Both the position numbers and the translations under genes were made by a program. Source: Brachypterus glaber (lineage: Eukaryota > Arthropoda > Insecta > Coleoptera > Kateretidae). Taken from it: a stretch of DNA of 64,000 nt. Below, in pieces: positions 11,901-23,784 of this stretch. The stretch lies in NCBI GenBank assembly GCA_958510825.1, contig OY294045.1, positions 14,435,916-14,499,915 on the forward strand, read 5' to 3'. Within the stretch, counting starts at the first letter, position 1. Each line of letters begins with the position of its first letter. A model generated the notes under the pieces. The model was not told the DNA's origin, ran no database searches, and saw only the letters and a list, made by a program, of their open reading frames with translations.

Positions 11901-14900
11901 TTATTGGATACTCTGGAGGCATCGATGACGGTGAAGAAGTCTCCCACGGAAAGGGTGGCGGCGGCGGCGGCGGTCACGGCTGGGAACACTCAGGTCGGTA
12001 AACCTAGCCCCTAAAAACCTCCTAGTCATCAGTCAACAAAAATACTCCGTAACACTTGGTTTCAATCAAATCGAGATTTTTGTGTTTTGAGCCTTTTTTG
12101 TAAAATTTGGTAAAACTAATACTTTTTATTTTTCAAAATTGACGATTTTTATCACACACAAAATCGCCTATTGATATTACTTTATGTATTTTAGAACAGA
12201 ATTAGTTGGAATTTTACTGAAAACTTTTGTACAGAATGCCCATTTTCAGGTTAAACAACAACCAAACTACAGATCTTTTTAACAATCTTTTTGGTCTGAA
12301 GTTGAGAGGTGTGCATATAAAGTAGTATGTGTCATCATTTATATGTGTGCTTAACTTAAGATATTAAATTTTCCTACAAGAGGAAAAACGATAAAAAAAA
12401 CAATATTAAAAGTTAGTTCAAGGATAATTTATTTATCATAACTATGATTTAATAACTATAACTAAATACAATAATCAATAACATGTTAGGTTTATTTCTC
12501 ATCTATTTGTTATTTTTTATTTTATTGGTTATAGTAATAGTTCTTTAAGTTGTAATTAAACATGAACCAACCATAAATATTCACATTAGAATCAATTTAT
12601 CAATTTGTGTAATATTTAAAAAATTATTTATTCCAAATGAACTGCTGATATCTTGCATTGCAGAAGTTCAGTCGCATAAAGTATTACCAAAAGTCCAAAT
12701 GATTATGATTTTTTTTCTTTTCTACGCTCTTTAAAAACTTTACTATTTTTGTTGATGTTTTATTTTTTTAAAGTTTTAATTGTTAATAGTCAACAAACAA
12801 TAAAAATTGTGTAGTTGTTGATTTTGGTAACACTGGACGCAGACGAAATAACTGATTCTCTTAATATTCTGACAACTGGTCCTATTTTCAGAACTTTTTA
12901 AAAAAAAATAGTTTATTTTTATGGTGGGTTTAATTCAATTACATTTAATTTTTTCCGAGACCTCTAAAATGTTATACCAAGTATCAAGTCTGTTTTACTT
13001 AATTTTACAAGTTCTACAAATCAAAAGCTTAGTTTACATTAGTATAACATATTCGTTTAATTTTTGTGATTTTGGCTTTTTCTTTGAAGTAAAACACAAA
13101 TCTTGAGTTGACTTTCCTTTAAGAGACCAGGTGGAGTATTTTAAAAGCATCTGCATTAAATCTCTTCTGTCATTCTTTCTTATTGTTAATTTTTCATACT
13201 ACCTATTTATAATCTAGTTTTTAGTTACCTGTTGTATAGTTACTTGAAATATATTATTTCAAACCTGTAATCCTTATCTCTTTTTCTTATCCTTTTCCTG
13301 AATCCTTCTCATTTATCATCATAAATAATGTTATGTAACATAATATATAATATTATTTACTTCATATCATGATCATAATTTTAAAATTCTTAACTGTTTT
13401 CCTAATTAACTTTGCCAAAGTCGTTAAGCTATTATGAAGTTGATTTTTTGTGGGACCAACCCTTAACTTTAGGGCGTCCAAAAACGGTATTGCCCGAAAA
13501 TGTTTGTCGGACAAGGTTACCACTTGATTTTAAATATTTTTATAAAACGATCCTGAAAAAATCAGCTGTGAGGTGATAAATGTTATGACGTCATAACTTT
13601 ACCATGTTAGGTTAGTTATGACGTCATAAAATTTAGCACCTCACAGCTGATTTTTTCAGGATCGTTTAACTAATTTAAAATCAAGTGGTAACCTTGTCCT
13701 ACAAAAATTTTCTGGCAATACCGTTGTCGGACGCCCTAAAGTTAAGGGTTGATCCCCAATAAAAAAACGCCCCGCTACCGAGAATTTTCTTGAGTAAGAA
13801 GTTGTTTGACTGAACATAAAGAACACATATACAAAGTATCAACAGTGAGGTAATTAAAAAAATCTACTGTGTGTGGGCTCCGAGACTATAATCTTCAATA
13901 TCTTAAACTGTTAACCATATCTTCAATGTCTTTAATACCTAATTATTGAAGATATGGTATTTTTGATTGCCCTTCGATAGGAACAGCAAAATATTGTTGA
14001 TTAACTTACTATTTTTTTATAAAATTAAATTTCAAATAATTTTTAATTACTAGAATGATGTTTAAGTAATTAAATTTTAATTGAATGGCCTTAAATTTTT
14101 ATTCGTCCCATCAAGATGGATCGATACAATTTTTCTTGGGCAGTTTTTTTTTTAATTTGGAGCCAGGTTTATTGGAAATATGGCTTAAAGATCTTAGGTA
14201 TTTTTTTGGAGAATAACTAATTTGCCAATATAATGTAGACACAAAACAGAACGATAAAACGTTTTATTTCATTCAAATATAACGTGTAGTCAATTTAATT
14301 ATGTTATTATTAATTCAACTATAAAATGCTTAATTTAGCCCTATTATTAAAATATTCGTGGCAGAAAAGCAGTTATTCGAAAAAAAAGTCCAAAAAGCAG
14401 AAATATAAATCAATTTTATTTTTTTAGTAACCCTTAGTAATGAGATTTTTTTTATTGCATTAAAATCATAGTAGGTTTGGCTGAAAAAAAAACACAAGAC
14501 CTTTTTTTAAAAAGGCCAATTTAGACTTTTCAAGAATTTATTAAAACAGTATTTTTTCTTGGGTAAATAAAAAAATGTCTTAACGAATATATTTTAACCT
14601 CATTTTTCAATTGATAAAAAATTGACATTTAAATTGTAAATTGAGAATAGTGGGACTGGATCTTGGTAAAAAAAAACAAAAACACCAGTTAATGTATGTC
14701 AACGTTTCGTCTTTTATTAAGACTTCTTCAGGACTCTCCATTAATATTGATATTTAAGCTAGAGCGATTGAAAAATGAGGTCTTAATATATTAGCCTAAA
14801 TGCTTCAAATGTCTTTTAACTATTTAAAAATGTGGCTAGTACCTTCCTGACAATCTTTGTCAAGAGGGCACTTGCCACATTTTTTTGTTGACCTTGACAT

Positions 14901-17900
14901 TGACCTTGAATTTTTTTAGTACCTAGAACCTTTACTATTTAATTTTTTTTGTTTTTCATAATTGATATAATCTGAATGTCGCGCCATGGATACTAGCTTT
15001 AAAGTATTTATTACAGAGACGGACTTTCGAACCAAAAAGAATAATTCAGTATTTATCTTATTTACACTTTCAAGTAATGGAATTATGGAATATTGTTCCA
15101 GTTCTAAAGTATAATTTTTTCTTGATATACAAATTCACTCATTTTTAATAAAAGTTTTTTCTATTTTGCGACTCTTGTAAGCTCATAATCACACGCATTT
15201 TGTGTGTTCTTATAGGCCTAATTCTCTACTTTTTTTTCTTTTGGGTTGGCAACAGACAAAAGCCTATTGCTTGTTAAATTTATTGCAGTGAAAAAGAGAA
15301 GAGTTACTATAAAATATATTAAAATATCATTTGTTCTTAGAATTTTTAACATGGTGTAAACTGTAATACCAACCCAAAACACAAATCCCTAAATTAGTCA
15401 TCAATTTAAATGTAAGTTTTTTTAAATTTTAGAGCAAAATAGAAAAAATTGTATAAAGCTCTCGTTTGATAACAAGTTTTTAGCATACTAGTACTTTAGA
15501 AAACTCGCCGCAAGCGGTTCGTTTTCTAAACTTGTACTCGTGCGCTAAAAAGGTATGTTATGAAACTAGTACTTTAATATACTATTATAGTATAGCATGA
15601 GTAAGTAGTTGTTTCTACCCCTCATAAATTTTATAACGTTGATAATTTGTTCTGAAACTAAATCTATCACTAAAAATGTGTTTTTCAGGACGTTTTTTGT
15701 TGTTCATTTTCTTTTGTTGACATCGCTAAAAGGTTGGATGAAGCTCATTTTTTAACAACCATCAGAAACTTATATTCTTTCTAGATGGGTACCAATATCT
15801 TAAAAAAAACGCGGAAACTAACAGAATTTAAAAAAATATATTTTTTTTGTTTTTGTTAAAAATTTTAAGTGCTTTTTAACCGTGTAATATGCAGTTATTA
15901 CCAAAAATGTTAGTTTTTAGCCTATTAACCTTTTACTTACCGACCTGTCTCGAAATGGCTCTACAATTTAAGAGGCAAATATCCATAACCCTCTAAACTA
16001 AGCATTGTTAGACACATTTTAAGTAACTTTTTTTGCCCAAAACATATCATTTAAATCAAGGGATAAAATTAAATTAATTTCAAATTTTTTGAAAGATTTT
16101 ACTTTAATTTTTAAATAATAATTCATTTATCTCCGAAACCTGACATTTTTAAGCGTATGTTTATATGAACTTTTTTAAACAGAATTATCCATTATAAATA
16201 TTTGTTGTTTAATATATTTAAATTTTGACAATATTTTCCTTCAAATTTTCCAAGAAGAAAAAATATCATCAGAAAAGTAATTTTATGTGAGAGTTCTGTC
16301 ACATAAAATTAATTAATTTAATATTGGGGCGTAGATATAGGTACATGCCCAGTAAAATGCATATCCAGTTCGGTACTGCTCTTGTCTTTTAATTAGTAAC
16401 ACTTTCACTGCAAGTTTTTATCTTCTATTGCTGGAATTTGAATGTATTATCTGCCTATTATATCGGAAGTAATCTTACTCAACTTGATTTTGTGTTTTTA
16501 ATTAATACTTTCACTGGATCCTTAATATACTGTCACGCTATCATTTGTCATTCAATTTTAAAATAATATCGAAAGCAAATCATTCCTTTATTGCTGAAAC
16601 AGAATTTTAATAACTTTTAATTAAAATTTAGTTGATTGAGCCAGAGCTCTGCAGAGACGGGCGGGTAATTTGAAACAAGAAACTAGATGAAACGTTGCAA
16701 GCACCCTGTCAAAACATCGGCACTATTGTACACTAGAGCCATCTAGTTTGCAAATTTAAAACTAGGTGTTTTGTTTGATTTTAAATTCTGTATCTTTAAA
16801 ACATTATATTCCAGCAAAAAACTGTATATAACATTTTTTATAAGGCTTAAAAAGAGCTTTTATTTAAAATATAATTTTTTGAAATCGGGTTATAAATATG
16901 TGAGATATGCTAAAAAAACCTTTTACTGCTTTAAACTCCAATATCTCGAAAACAATGCGTCTTAGGAAAACGTTGTTTATAACATTTTTTGACCAATTTA
17001 AAATTATCTTTTATATAAGTGCTAAATTATCCAAATACAATAATAATTGCCTTAATTATAAACAAAAAGCGCTAAAAATATTAGTTTTACCTATTTTTAC
17101 CCCCAAAATCTAATCAGCTCTTCGGAATACGATAAGAAACAATATGCAAAAAACCGCAAGTCGATATCTCATGTAGAAATGGAGTTAGTGTTTACACCCA
17201 GACAGACAGACAGACGGACTCAATTTTTTTTTTCACTGATTTCGACTCAGAATGGTTTAAAACGTCGAGAAATGTGAAAAAAACGTGGTCAAAGATTTTG
17301 GCTTGTCGGCGAAGATTTCAATACATCGGACCTCTAAGTAGCACTAAGTGCCGATGTAACAAGAATATATAATACGTATCAGTGTCAGTGCCGGTATAAC
17401 ATTTTGTGACAATGAGGGTCACCTATGCTAGGTTTATTAATCAATGTGCAGTTAAAATTTATCTATCGATTAGTCTTATATAACTGCAGTTAAGAGCAAA
17501 TTCAGATTTTCGTTGTAGTTGCCATTAGCTGCACTAGCTAAAACTAGCTTAAAGCTGGGTTATTTTTAGGCAAATAGCACAGAACCACAAAAAAAATAAA
17601 GTCTGTTTTTCAGAAAGCAGATTATATTTTTTCTGCGTGAAAACGAATATGGCAATGAAAACAATTCTTGGCCCTCGACATCTTGAGATATAGCGCACAA
17701 TGGTTTTTTTTTGTATGCATTCGGGGCAACAAAATAAATCCGCAAGATTTCATATTTTTTATGGAAATATTGCTAAATAAAAATAATTCAGTCCATTACT
17801 TGCAGATTTTAAATATCTACCCAGTTTAATTTAATACAGGGCCACAAATTCCAAATATGACATTTTTTTCGTGTTTTTTCGATATATTTGATTAAAAAAT

Positions 17901-19191
17901 GTATATAAATAATACAGATGCAGCTAAAAATGTATATATGTAATACTACTACATACATATGCTATTTCTTTTAACAACTAAAAAATAACAAGTTTCCCAA
18001 CATGCAAAAATCAGAAAAATTCAAATTTGGGAGAGTGTTCACCCCCAAACGAAGCAATATAAAACTTAAAAACAAATGGTTTTGGAGTAAACGTAATTGA
18101 AAATTGGTCGGTTTTCAAAGGATTACGCCATATGTATTATTTATATAAAATTTTTATTGAAATATATCGAAAAAACAGGAAAAAGTGCCATATTTGAAAC
18201 TTGAGGCCCTGTAAAAAATTAACTAGGGTAGATGTTTAAAATCTGCAAGTAATGGTAAAAAAAATTTGATGAATTCTTGCGGATTTATTTTTTTTGCCTC
18301 GAATTCATACAAAAAATCCATTGTGCGCTATATCACAAGATTTTGAGGGTCAAGATTTTTTTTCATTGCCATACTCGTTTTTAGCGCCCAAAAAGAAATA
18401 GAAAAAATTTAGTCTGGTTTCTGAAAAAATTACTTAATTTTTTTTTATCCTGTGTAGTTAGTAAACATTTGTTTAAAACGGTTTGGACTCCATTACCCGA
18501 TATATTTACCTACAAATAATTTTAACACTGGAAAACACTGAAAGAAAAAATATTAAAATATTTTTGTTTTACAGGAGGAAGCAGTGGAGGCGGTCATGGA
18601 GTTTCCTTCGGAGGTCATGAAGGAGGAGGCTATGGAGGCGGCAAGGAAATGTCTCAAGGAGGCGGAAGTCTTGAAAGCCACGGAATTACCATCGGAGAAG
18701 GTGGTGGTGGGGATCTTAAAAGCCACGGAATCACCATAGGTGAAGGTCAAGAAGGCCCCGGACTCGCTCTAGGAGGTGACGCAGGTGGCGATTATGGAAC
18801 TCACGAAATCGGCGGTGGTCAAGGAGTCAATCACGAAGGTCTAGGAAGCTATGGTGGTGGAGACGCAGGAGGATACCATAGTGCTGCCGAATCAGGAGGA
18901 TACCATAGTGCTGCCGAATCAGGACACCCAGGTGGCTTAGAGGGACTTGGAGGACATGCTCTTGCTGCCCTTGGTGGAGGCGGACACGACTTTGGCGCAT
19001 CCTCTGGCGGACACGACTTCGGAGGTGCTGCATCTCTCGAAGGAGGTCAAGAAGGTTACGGAGGTGGTGATCTAGGTGGTCACAATGCTATTTCGAGCGA
19101 AGGTGGACACGGTGTCAGCGGTGGATACAGTTCGGGTGGAGATAGTGGATATGGGGGCGGAAGTGAGGGAAGTCATGAGGGCTACGATTAA
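5907..19191 (+). CDS. G1: secreted glycine/histidine-rich protein (4 exons, 302 aa)
   Basis: Coding exons 5907-5924, 7748-7812, 11785-11993 and 18575-19191 total 909 nt in one frame with GT-AG introns. Residues 1-21 form a signal peptide split by intron 1 after six codons, with probable cleavage at CNA|GGG. Residues 28-53 hold the VPY...HTHTVYK module shared with G4. Residues 54-97 are Gly/His-rich. Exon 4 (99-302) is Gly-rich with small internal duplications (SHGITIGEG twice, GGYHSAAESG twice) and scattered His, Ser and acidic residues. No enzyme domain or cysteine framework is visible. It is probably an extracellular structural or cuticle-like protein, but Gly/His-rich beetle antifungals (holotricin-3, tenecin-3) have similar composition. 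The exon 3 donor (GTCGGT) is weak. Introns are 1.8, 4.0 and 6.6 kb and full of repeats. Confidence 0.85.
6210..6450. repeat. Foldback element in G1 intron 1
   Basis: Arms AGACAGCACATAATAACTAT and its approximate complement near 6430-6450 flank a core made of repeated GATATCC/GGATATC blocks. Confidence 0.7.
6590..6895. repeat. Short tandem array, about 125-bp unit, 2.5 copies
   Basis: Units contain CCTTGTACCTTG, CATCAAAAACAAA, GTAATACTTGAACGTA and ATAAAAT. Three starts are seen near 6600, 6727 and 6863. The block TACGTAATACTTGAACG also occurs in the terminal repeats of the MITE at 22228-22382. Confidence 0.7.
7900..8670. repeat. Nested foldback repeats in G1 intron 2
   Basis: The segment around 7940-7975 (TTTTAAAATAACCTC, CCAATCAGG, GATGTCAGTTTT) recurs inverted at 8411-8460 and again near 8600-8650. 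An inner pair of arms near 8080-8150 and 8262-8345 carries AACCAAATAAATACCGTATT-type sequence. These inverted arms account for the local antisense open frames. Confidence 0.7.
9779..9919. mobile_element. MITE with TAA target duplication, PIF/Harbinger-like
   Basis: Perfect 16-bp terminal inverted repeats GGGCCACTTGCACCAA (9782-9797) and its complement (9901-9916) are bounded on both sides by TAA (9779-9781, 9917-9919). A 3-bp TWA duplication is the mark of PIF/Harbinger insertion. Non-coding, 135 bp between the duplications. Confidence 0.8.
10835..11035. repeat. Imperfect inverted repeat in G1 intron 2
   Basis: ACTAGAAATATAATTAATTT near 10870 pairs with AATTATATTTCTAGTTAGAC near 10985-11005. 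The outer flanks also pair imperfectly. A probable decayed foldback. Confidence 0.5.
13451..13758. repeat. Long foldback element in G1 intron 3
   Basis: The arms are reverse complements over about 135 nt each. They begin with CAACCCTTAACTTTAGGGCG and its complement, and meet around paired GTTATGACGTCATAA blocks. Non-coding MITE-like palindrome. Confidence 0.85.
16683..17358. repeat. Dispersed repeat, long copy
   Basis: Shares GTTGCAAGCACCCTGTCAAA, a CAGA microsatellite block, and TGATTTCGACTCAGAATGGT with a shorter copy at 49758-50089. Both contain ACATCGGCAC near the left and GTGCCGATGT at the right end. The copy at 49.8 kb lacks about 300 bp of this one's interior. Confidence 0.75.
17590..18445. 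repeat. Large foldback element (about 850 bp) in G1 intron 3
   Basis: Blocks on the left (GATATAGCGCACAATGG, ATGGCAATGAAAA, AATAAATCCGCAAG) recur in reverse order and complement on the right (CATTGTGCGCTATATCAC, TTCATTGCCATA, GCGGATTTATT). Its right end is about 130 bp from the G1 exon 4 acceptor. Confidence 0.75.
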
Positions 19192-19341
19192 ATCATTTCC
19201 AGTAAATTAATTTATTTAAATGCATTAATTTCTATTTCTCCTTCTACAAATGTCAACTAGTCTCTATTATTTAATTCTTTTTTTAACTAGTTTGTAAGTG
19301 TTGTTATGTTTTTAAGTTTGATAATTTTTTGTTATTTTTTT

Positions 19342-19347
19342 AATAAA
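19342..19347 (+). terminator. Polyadenylation signal of G1
   Basis: AATAAA, 151 nt after the TAA stop. The only good signal close to the stop. Confidence 0.65.
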
Positions 19348-19494
19348 ATATTTAAAAATATAATTATGTTACATGATTTATCTGGTTACATATAATTATG
19401 TGGCTTTATTTTTAATATTATCATTATTATTAGTTAACTTTGCAAAAGTATTTGAATCGATTCTATATACTCGGATATATCCGAGTATATATAT

Positions 19495-20858
19495 ATGATC
19501 AGATTAAAACAAAGCTTACTCCTTATCAGCACGGTTTCATACGCAACAGAAGCACTGTTTTTAACTTGGTCGACTTCAAGCAGTTTTTGTCTCTATAAAT
19601 GACAAACTACAGGTGGACGTCATTAGCACAGATTTTCAAAAAGCCTTTGATCAAATAGATCCTTATGTAATCTTACAAAAACTTGAATCTTTTGGCTTCC
19701 ATCGGACTTGAATTATTTTCTTTTTTTCATATTTACTTGATCGTAAACTTATTGTTTTTTATAATGGGTATTTTTCGTTTGCTTTTGTTCCCACGTCCGG
19801 AGTCCGCAGGAGTCTAACCTAGGCCCCTTGTTCATTCTTATGCTTATAAATAACTTACCTTTATGCGATAAAATACTGTTTGCTGACGACTTTAAGTTTC
19901 ATTTGATTATCAAGTCTATTAAAGACTGTACAATTCTTCAAAACCAGATTAATAACTTAGTTCAATGGTGCAAGCATAACAAACTAAACCTTAATATTAA
20001 AAAGTGCTAGTATATGTCTTTTACCACTAAACATAATATTATTGATTACCAGTATAACATTAATGGTATAAATCTGGAAAGATGTCATGAAATCAAGGAT
20101 CTTGGAGTAATTTTTGATCTTACTTTGTCTTTTTCGAAACATATATCTGAGGTATTCTTCNNNNNNNNNNNNNNNNNNNNNNNNNNNNNNNNNNNNNNNN
20201 NNNNNNNNNNNNNNNNNNNNNNNNNNNNNNNNNNNNNNNNNNNNNNNNNNNNNNNNNNNNNNNNNNNNNNNNNNNNNNNNNNNNNNNNNNNNNNNNNNNN
20301 NNNNNNNNNNNNNNNNNNNNNNNNNNNNNNNNNNNNNNNNNNNNNNNNNNNNNNNNNNNNCGCTAGCGCGAAAACGGTTGAGATTTCAAAAAAATTTACC
20401 AAATCTTTTTTGTAGAGAATTTTATGTTCAACAAATTTTATAATAAGTCCTTTTTGCATAACTGCAAATCTAAAGGAGATATTCGCGAAAAAACACATAT
20501 GTGCCGACTAATTGCAAAATTAAAAATTAAGCTCGCATCGCACACATGGGGACTTTTCACCCAATGTTTATAATGATAAGGCCAAGGCGTACACAAAAAT
20601 TTAGCCAGATGGGAATTTTTCCGTAACTACATGTATTTTTAAATATGACTGGAGAATAGTAGTGAAAAAAAATCTATTAAAATACATCTCTAGTTTAAAG
20701 AACATTATAATATAATATATTGCATTTCTAAAAAATGTTATCTAGATAAAAGTATCTATTCAAAATTTGTTGTATTAAAACAGTCGACTAAGGTATTAAA
20801 CACCTTTTATAGGTCCCAGAAAGACTCTAAATAAATAAGTAAGTAAGTAAGTAAGTAT
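19495..20858 (+). mobile_element. Decayed LINE (Jockey-like) with reverse-transcriptase remnants, spanning a gap
   Basis: Across several frames the plus strand gives QHGFIRNRST, then ISTDFQKAFDQIDPYVI, and further on FADDFK (equivalent of the catalytic YADD) and LVQWCKHNKLNLNIKKC, followed by INGINLERCHEIKDLGV. These are consecutive blocks of a Jockey-superfamily reverse transcriptase. Frameshifts and stops show it is dead. The 200-N gap lies inside it. A (TAAG)n tail at about 20833-20855 probably marks the 3' end. Confidence 0.8.
20161..20360. other. Assembly gap (200 N)
   Basis: Exactly 200 N, probably a placeholder length. Open frames crossing it are meaningless. Confidence 0.99.
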
Positions 20859-21404
20859 TGTTTTATCGACACATAAATAACCGAAGTGGCAGCTATAAAG
20901 ACTTAAACCGGACAAAATAAGTTGTAATTTTTTTATGTTGATAAGGTCCCAGGGTAATTAAAAAATTCATATTTAAAATTTAAACATTTAATAACAACAA
21001 ACATAACATAATGTTATAGTATAAAGGTACAACAGTATTTAAAATGAATATGTTTTTAGAGCAATATGTAGAATAATAAAACTTATTTTACATATTTGGC
21101 GTTAATTTATAGGAGTTGCCTACAAGCCTGTATACAGGCCCTATACAGGGTAAACAATTTTTTCTCTGTATAAAAATTCATATGGGTCAAAAAAGCCCAG
21201 GATCTAGATACTCTCTGGTGTCCACTTTTTTGTTTGGACAACAATTCTTCAAAAAGTACTAGTGAGGATTCGGGATCATCGCGATACATCGCCCGTATGG
21301 AAAAACTTAACTTAATATAGATTCTGGTCTAAAGCATCTATTTAAAATTGTTGAAAGAACTTCTGAAAGTCTCTTTAAGGCACTCTTTCATAGATCAACA
21401 AGCA
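20859..21404. other. Short interval with no recognisable feature
   Basis: AT-rich sequence between the LINE tail and the 3' end of G2. I see no exon, RNA gene or clear repeat. Confidence 0.5.
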
Positions 21405-21410
21405 TTTATT
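21405..21410 (-). terminator. AATAAA overlapping the G2 stop codon
   Basis: On the minus strand the stop context reads GAATAAATG, so AATAAA overlaps the TAA stop. I find no better signal for several hundred bases downstream, so the 3' UTR may be only about 20-30 nt. Confidence 0.4.
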
Positions 21411-23784
21411 CATTTTTGGTACTAAATGTTGCCGGTGTAACATTATGCAACACTTTATCCGTGACGTCGCGGGATTCAGATTCTTCACTTTCAAAAGGGC
21501 TTAGATTGTAGTAACCTGCAATATCTCCCTCCAGGTCATCTTCATTAATATTCTCAACCAATGCAGATTTGTCATTTACAGCACCATAATCTCCAAAGTT
21601 TTGGATATCATCGTTAAGAGGCTCAGTTTGGTACGAATCATGTGTTTCTTCAGAATAGGGTGAAGATGCATCAGTATAATGACCATGACCATGTCCTTTG
21701 TGATGCTCATGTTTGTGCTGATGTTTGTGACCATGTTTATGTCCATGATGATGTCCGTGTTTGTGACCATGTTTGTGACCGTGGTGGTGATCGTGACCAT
21801 GTTTATGACCATGGTGATGGTCATGGCCATGTTTGTGATGATGGTCATGGCCGTGTTTGTGACCATGTTTATGGTGATGGTCGTGTTTATGTCCATGTTT
21901 GTGATCGTGTTTATGTCCATGTTTATGGCCGTGTTTGTGTCCGTGTTTGTGGCCGTGTTTGTGACCATGGTCGTGTTTGTGATGATGTTTGTGTTCGTGT
22001 TTGTGAATTACTATGTGTGTTTTTGACTCGGAGCCTTCGTGGTCATGGTAAGCTGCCAGGCCATCAAAAACGTCTCTTTTGTCACGTTGGTCTACAGCTG
22101 CAACTTCAGTACTGTTGGCACTAAAATTTTAATAAAATCTAAAGTTTAAGATTTAATTTTATTATAGCCACAGTTTTCAGGTATATGCATATGTATATAC
22201 ACACTTTAAGTTACATTTTCCTCTTTAGGGAACGTTCAAGTATTACGTAACGCAAATTTTGATCATTTTGGACCTCCCCCTTTGTAACGCTATTTTCCTA
22301 TACCACTAACATGGACGTAACACTCCAAAATGACCCCACCCCACCCCTCCCTAGGAGCGTTACGTAATACTTGAACGTTCCCTTAGTTCACTAATTGAAA
22401 AGTAATCCAGGCTGTGTTGATTAAAAAAGTGGATCTAGAGTCAAGGTATGGGAGGTCAAATCGAAAATTTTTACCAAAAAATTAAGAAAAAATTATTTTT
22501 CTTCAAGCTTACTGAAATGTTCATATTTTATAACTGAACACACTAGTTAGAAGCGATCTATTTCTTTACAATAAAAAAATGAGTTAATTGTTGTAAGCCG
22601 TAAAAAAAAGTTAGTTAGCAGAACCACCACTGGCGGCAGCACTCTTTGACTTTGATGACAGCCATACTTCAAACTTGTTTGTTTATTAAACAGGTGGTTG
22701 ACTCGAGATTCTATGCAAAAACCTTGTGTGAAATTGATTAAAAATGATTGAAGGAGAATATATGGTCTATACACCTACAAATCTCTCCGAAATTGCAAAT
22801 GCTACATTAGATAAGTTACCATCGAAATCGAGAAAAGTGTACGATTTAGCCTACAAAAAAAATTTAAAATGAGCTAAGGAAGGTTTAAGTTTATTTCGAA
22901 AGGGTTTTATTGTCCTATTTTAATAAAAAAAAAACATACTTTATTACTGAATAAATTAAATTCAAAAATTAATATCTAAAATATATATATAGGATGCTTG
23001 AAGAAAAATTAGTATGTTTCACTCAGAGGAAAAGTGCTTTTTTTACTCGTCTGTAAATTCTACAGGCTAGCAAAAAAAAGATCCACTTTTCCTCTTAGTA
23101 GTAGTAGTAGTAGTAAAAAAATATACTATTCTTAAAAATCTTTTACTCAGTGACACGAACCAAGAAAAACACAGCAGGGGTTTGTTTTCAAAAGTTATAC
23201 AGAATAATTATCATAAATTTGTTTAAAATTTTGCATTTTATACTAGTTAACTAGTTTTTATCCTATGTTTTAAGGCCTTTCCAGAAGCTTGCATAAGAAC
23301 ATAAAACATAAGAATACGGTGCCATGATTGGCTAACAAGATACATGGCGGCACATCAAGCTTATAACGGCATCGCATTCTTATGTATTACGTTCTTATGC
23401 GAGCCTGTGGACATGCCCTTACTGTCATGTACAAATACTAAATGGTATCAATAGTATAATATTATATTTTCTTTAACAATTGAAAAATTTAAATTTGAAT
23501 AGATTTTTAATCACGTATAATTAAAAAATAATAATAATAAAATCAAATAGTAACTTGTGATATTTTAAAAGCTTATCTTTATAATGTGAAGTTCACATTT
23601 TAATAATAAAATTCGTATAAATACGAATGCATAAACGCAAAACAAAAAAATATTATCTATAAAAAATACAAGAAATGTTTAATAAAAGATAAATAAATAC
23701 TTACTCTATTCTAAATCCAAGAGATTCACAGAAAAAATATCCCGCAAAAAGCACACAAAATAAACTCAATTTCATTTTCATCAT
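21406..23784 (-). CDS. G2: secreted poly-(His-Lys/Gly) protein (2 exons, 264 aa)
   Basis: Exon 1 is 23705-23784 (80 nt) and exon 2 is 21406-22120. They join GA|T to give Asp27, with donor GTAAGT and acceptor TTTTAG. Residues 1-23 are a signal peptide starting MMKMKLSLFCVLFAGYFF. Next comes a short acidic/neutral segment with the furin-type site R39-D-K-R42. Residues 66-174 are a His tract of HKHGHKH, HDHHHGHK and similar units. An acidic, Ser/Asp/Glu-rich tail (175-264) follows. The tract entry (HxVxHKHEHKH) and exit (KGHGH) match G3, so the two are paralogues. Such tracts bind Zn, Cu or Ni in known proteins; metal binding, cuticular or haemolymph location here is inference. The first of two adjacent ATGs was chosen. 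The exon has no start codon of its own. Confidence 0.85.
21679..22005 (-). repeat. Trinucleotide-pair minisatellite coding the G2 His tract
   Basis: Imperfect repeats of CAC/CAT alternating with AAA, GGT/GGC or GAC. Lack of stops in other frames yields long antisense and shifted frames rich in Val/Met/Phe or Thr/Asn, which are artefacts. Confidence 0.9.
22228..22382. mobile_element. MITE in G2 intron, 26-bp TIRs, TTA target duplication
   Basis: Terminal repeats begin GGGAACGTTCAAGTATTACG (22228 on) and its exact complement ends at 22382, 26 bp each, flanked by TTA on both sides. The 3-bp TTA duplication suggests PIF/Harbinger. A decayed relative is at 41681-41833. Confidence 0.8.
23090..23118. 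repeat. (TAG)n microsatellite in G2 intron
   Basis: About six TAG units following TCCTCTTAG. The flanking CCTCTGAGTG-like sequences are loosely inverted. Confidence 0.6.
23277..23412. repeat. Small foldback element in G2 intron
   Basis: Arms CTTGCATAAGAACATAAAAC (23288 on) and GTATTACGTTCTTATGCGAG (to 23404) pair. Inner blocks CATAAGAATACGGTGCC and GGCATCGCATTCTTATG also pair. Confidence 0.7.

Noticed and set aside
18827..19033. Arg/His/Gln-rich minus-strand frame.
   Set aside because: Antisense shadow of the Gly-rich G1 exon 4.
20014..20498. Frames of over 100 codons crossing 20161-20360.
   Set aside because: Most of their length is N. The same applies to 50591-50969.
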